A model generated the notes under the pieces. The model made no database searches and was not told the origin of the DNA. It was given only the letters and a program-made list of their open reading frames with translations. A program made the position numbers and the translations under genes. A stretch of 64,000 bases of DNA from Methylobacter marinus A45 (GTDB lineage Bacteria; Pseudomonadota; Gammaproteobacteria; Methylococcales; Methylomonadaceae), in NCBI RefSeq assembly GCF_000383855.1, contig NZ_KB912877.1, positions 2,995,579 to 3,059,578 of the forward strand, in the 5' to 3' direction. Positions 63,867 to 64,000 of this stretch are shown in pieces; position 1 is the stretch's first letter; every line of letters begins with the position of its first letter.

Positions 63867-64000
63867 TTATTGCAAACCTAACGAATGTGATATGTAAACG
63901 GCCGCGCAAAAGCGCAACTCCTTCACGGCTTTGTTGATAGAATTAACCGGCTTGTTCAACACCAGCCCATAAACAGGAATTGCCCCCCCCTTATAGACGA
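63867..64000 (-). CDS. Possible C-terminal end of an upstream gene, cut by window edge
   Basis: An open frame of 44 codons enters from the right edge and stops 14 bases before the next start (KPVNSINKAVKELRF near its end). A run of eight G/C bases at 63983-63990 makes the frame uncertain. No family recognised. Confidence 0.25.
   Translation of the reverse strand, partial: VYKGGAIPVYGLVLNKPVNSINKAVKELRFCAAVYISHSLGLQ

Overview
The window looks like a chromosomal segment of a type I (gammaproteobacterial, Methylococcales-like) methanotroph that fixes nitrogen and swims. The main reason is a ribulose-monophosphate (RuMP) formaldehyde assimilation cluster (hexulose-phosphate synthase and isomerase, transketolase, transaldolase) near a complete zwf-pgl-edd-eda Entner-Doudoroff set, a bacteriohemerythrin, and a gamma-type nif island with NifL, NifA and Rnf. 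No methane monooxygenase gene lies in the window and I cannot fix the genus.

Layout. 1-9206: flagellar basal body and export genes on the + strand (end of flrB, flrC, fliE, F, G, H, I, J, K) with a sigma-54 type promoter before fliE. 9207-11660: rpsF, rpsR, a DUF2232 membrane protein and rplI. 11742-13734: waaA facing a comF-type gene. 13803-18195: biotin operon bioBFHCD without bioA. 18273-18671: bacteriohemerythrin. 18923-24589: a visibly AT-richer block with a FimV/TPR-like protein, a receiver-like/winged-helix protein, a small GTPase, two roadblock-type proteins, a protoglobin, a PAS protein and a PhnD-like binding protein without signal peptide. This is my best candidate for an undescribed signalling module.

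24761-36900: central carbon metabolism, mostly on the - strand: an inositol-monophosphatase-family enzyme, rpe, rpiA, a thioredoxin-fold protein, zwf-pgl-edd-eda, a PfkB sugar kinase, convergent dhaL and dhaK, and a NagD-like phosphatase. 37429-43146: RuMP genes hps, hpi, tkt and tal. Between tkt and tal sits a membrane-anchored protein with two 26-residue periplasmic repeats and four cytoplasmic TGVxKYL motifs, the second strong candidate for something new.

43515-59763: nitrogen fixation. rnfABCDGEH and a Bfd-like ferredoxin run on the - strand and diverge from nifL-nifA. The shared 313-bp control region has an NtrC-like site, two NifA sites (TGT-N10-ACA) and two sigma-54 promoters. After a small unknown gene and a CheR-like methyltransferase behind a 20-codon leader come nifB (own NifA site and sigma-54 promoter), a 4Fe-4S ferredoxin, an ArsC-like nitrogenase-associated protein, an A-type flavodiiron protein, a 2Fe-2S ferredoxin, a Shethna FeSII homologue and nifQ. 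These supply electrons (Rnf, ferredoxins), cofactor (NifB, NifQ) and probable oxygen protection (flavodiiron protein, FeSII). No nifHDK is in view.

59173-64000: an accessory tail. Two identical 63-bp inverted repeats 3.3 kb apart flank a 60-residue unknown, an ectoine-type aspartate kinase without ectABC, and a Nudix hydrolase. A membrane/coiled-coil protein of unknown function closes the window. I saw no rRNA, tRNA, CRISPR array, transposase or prophage genes.
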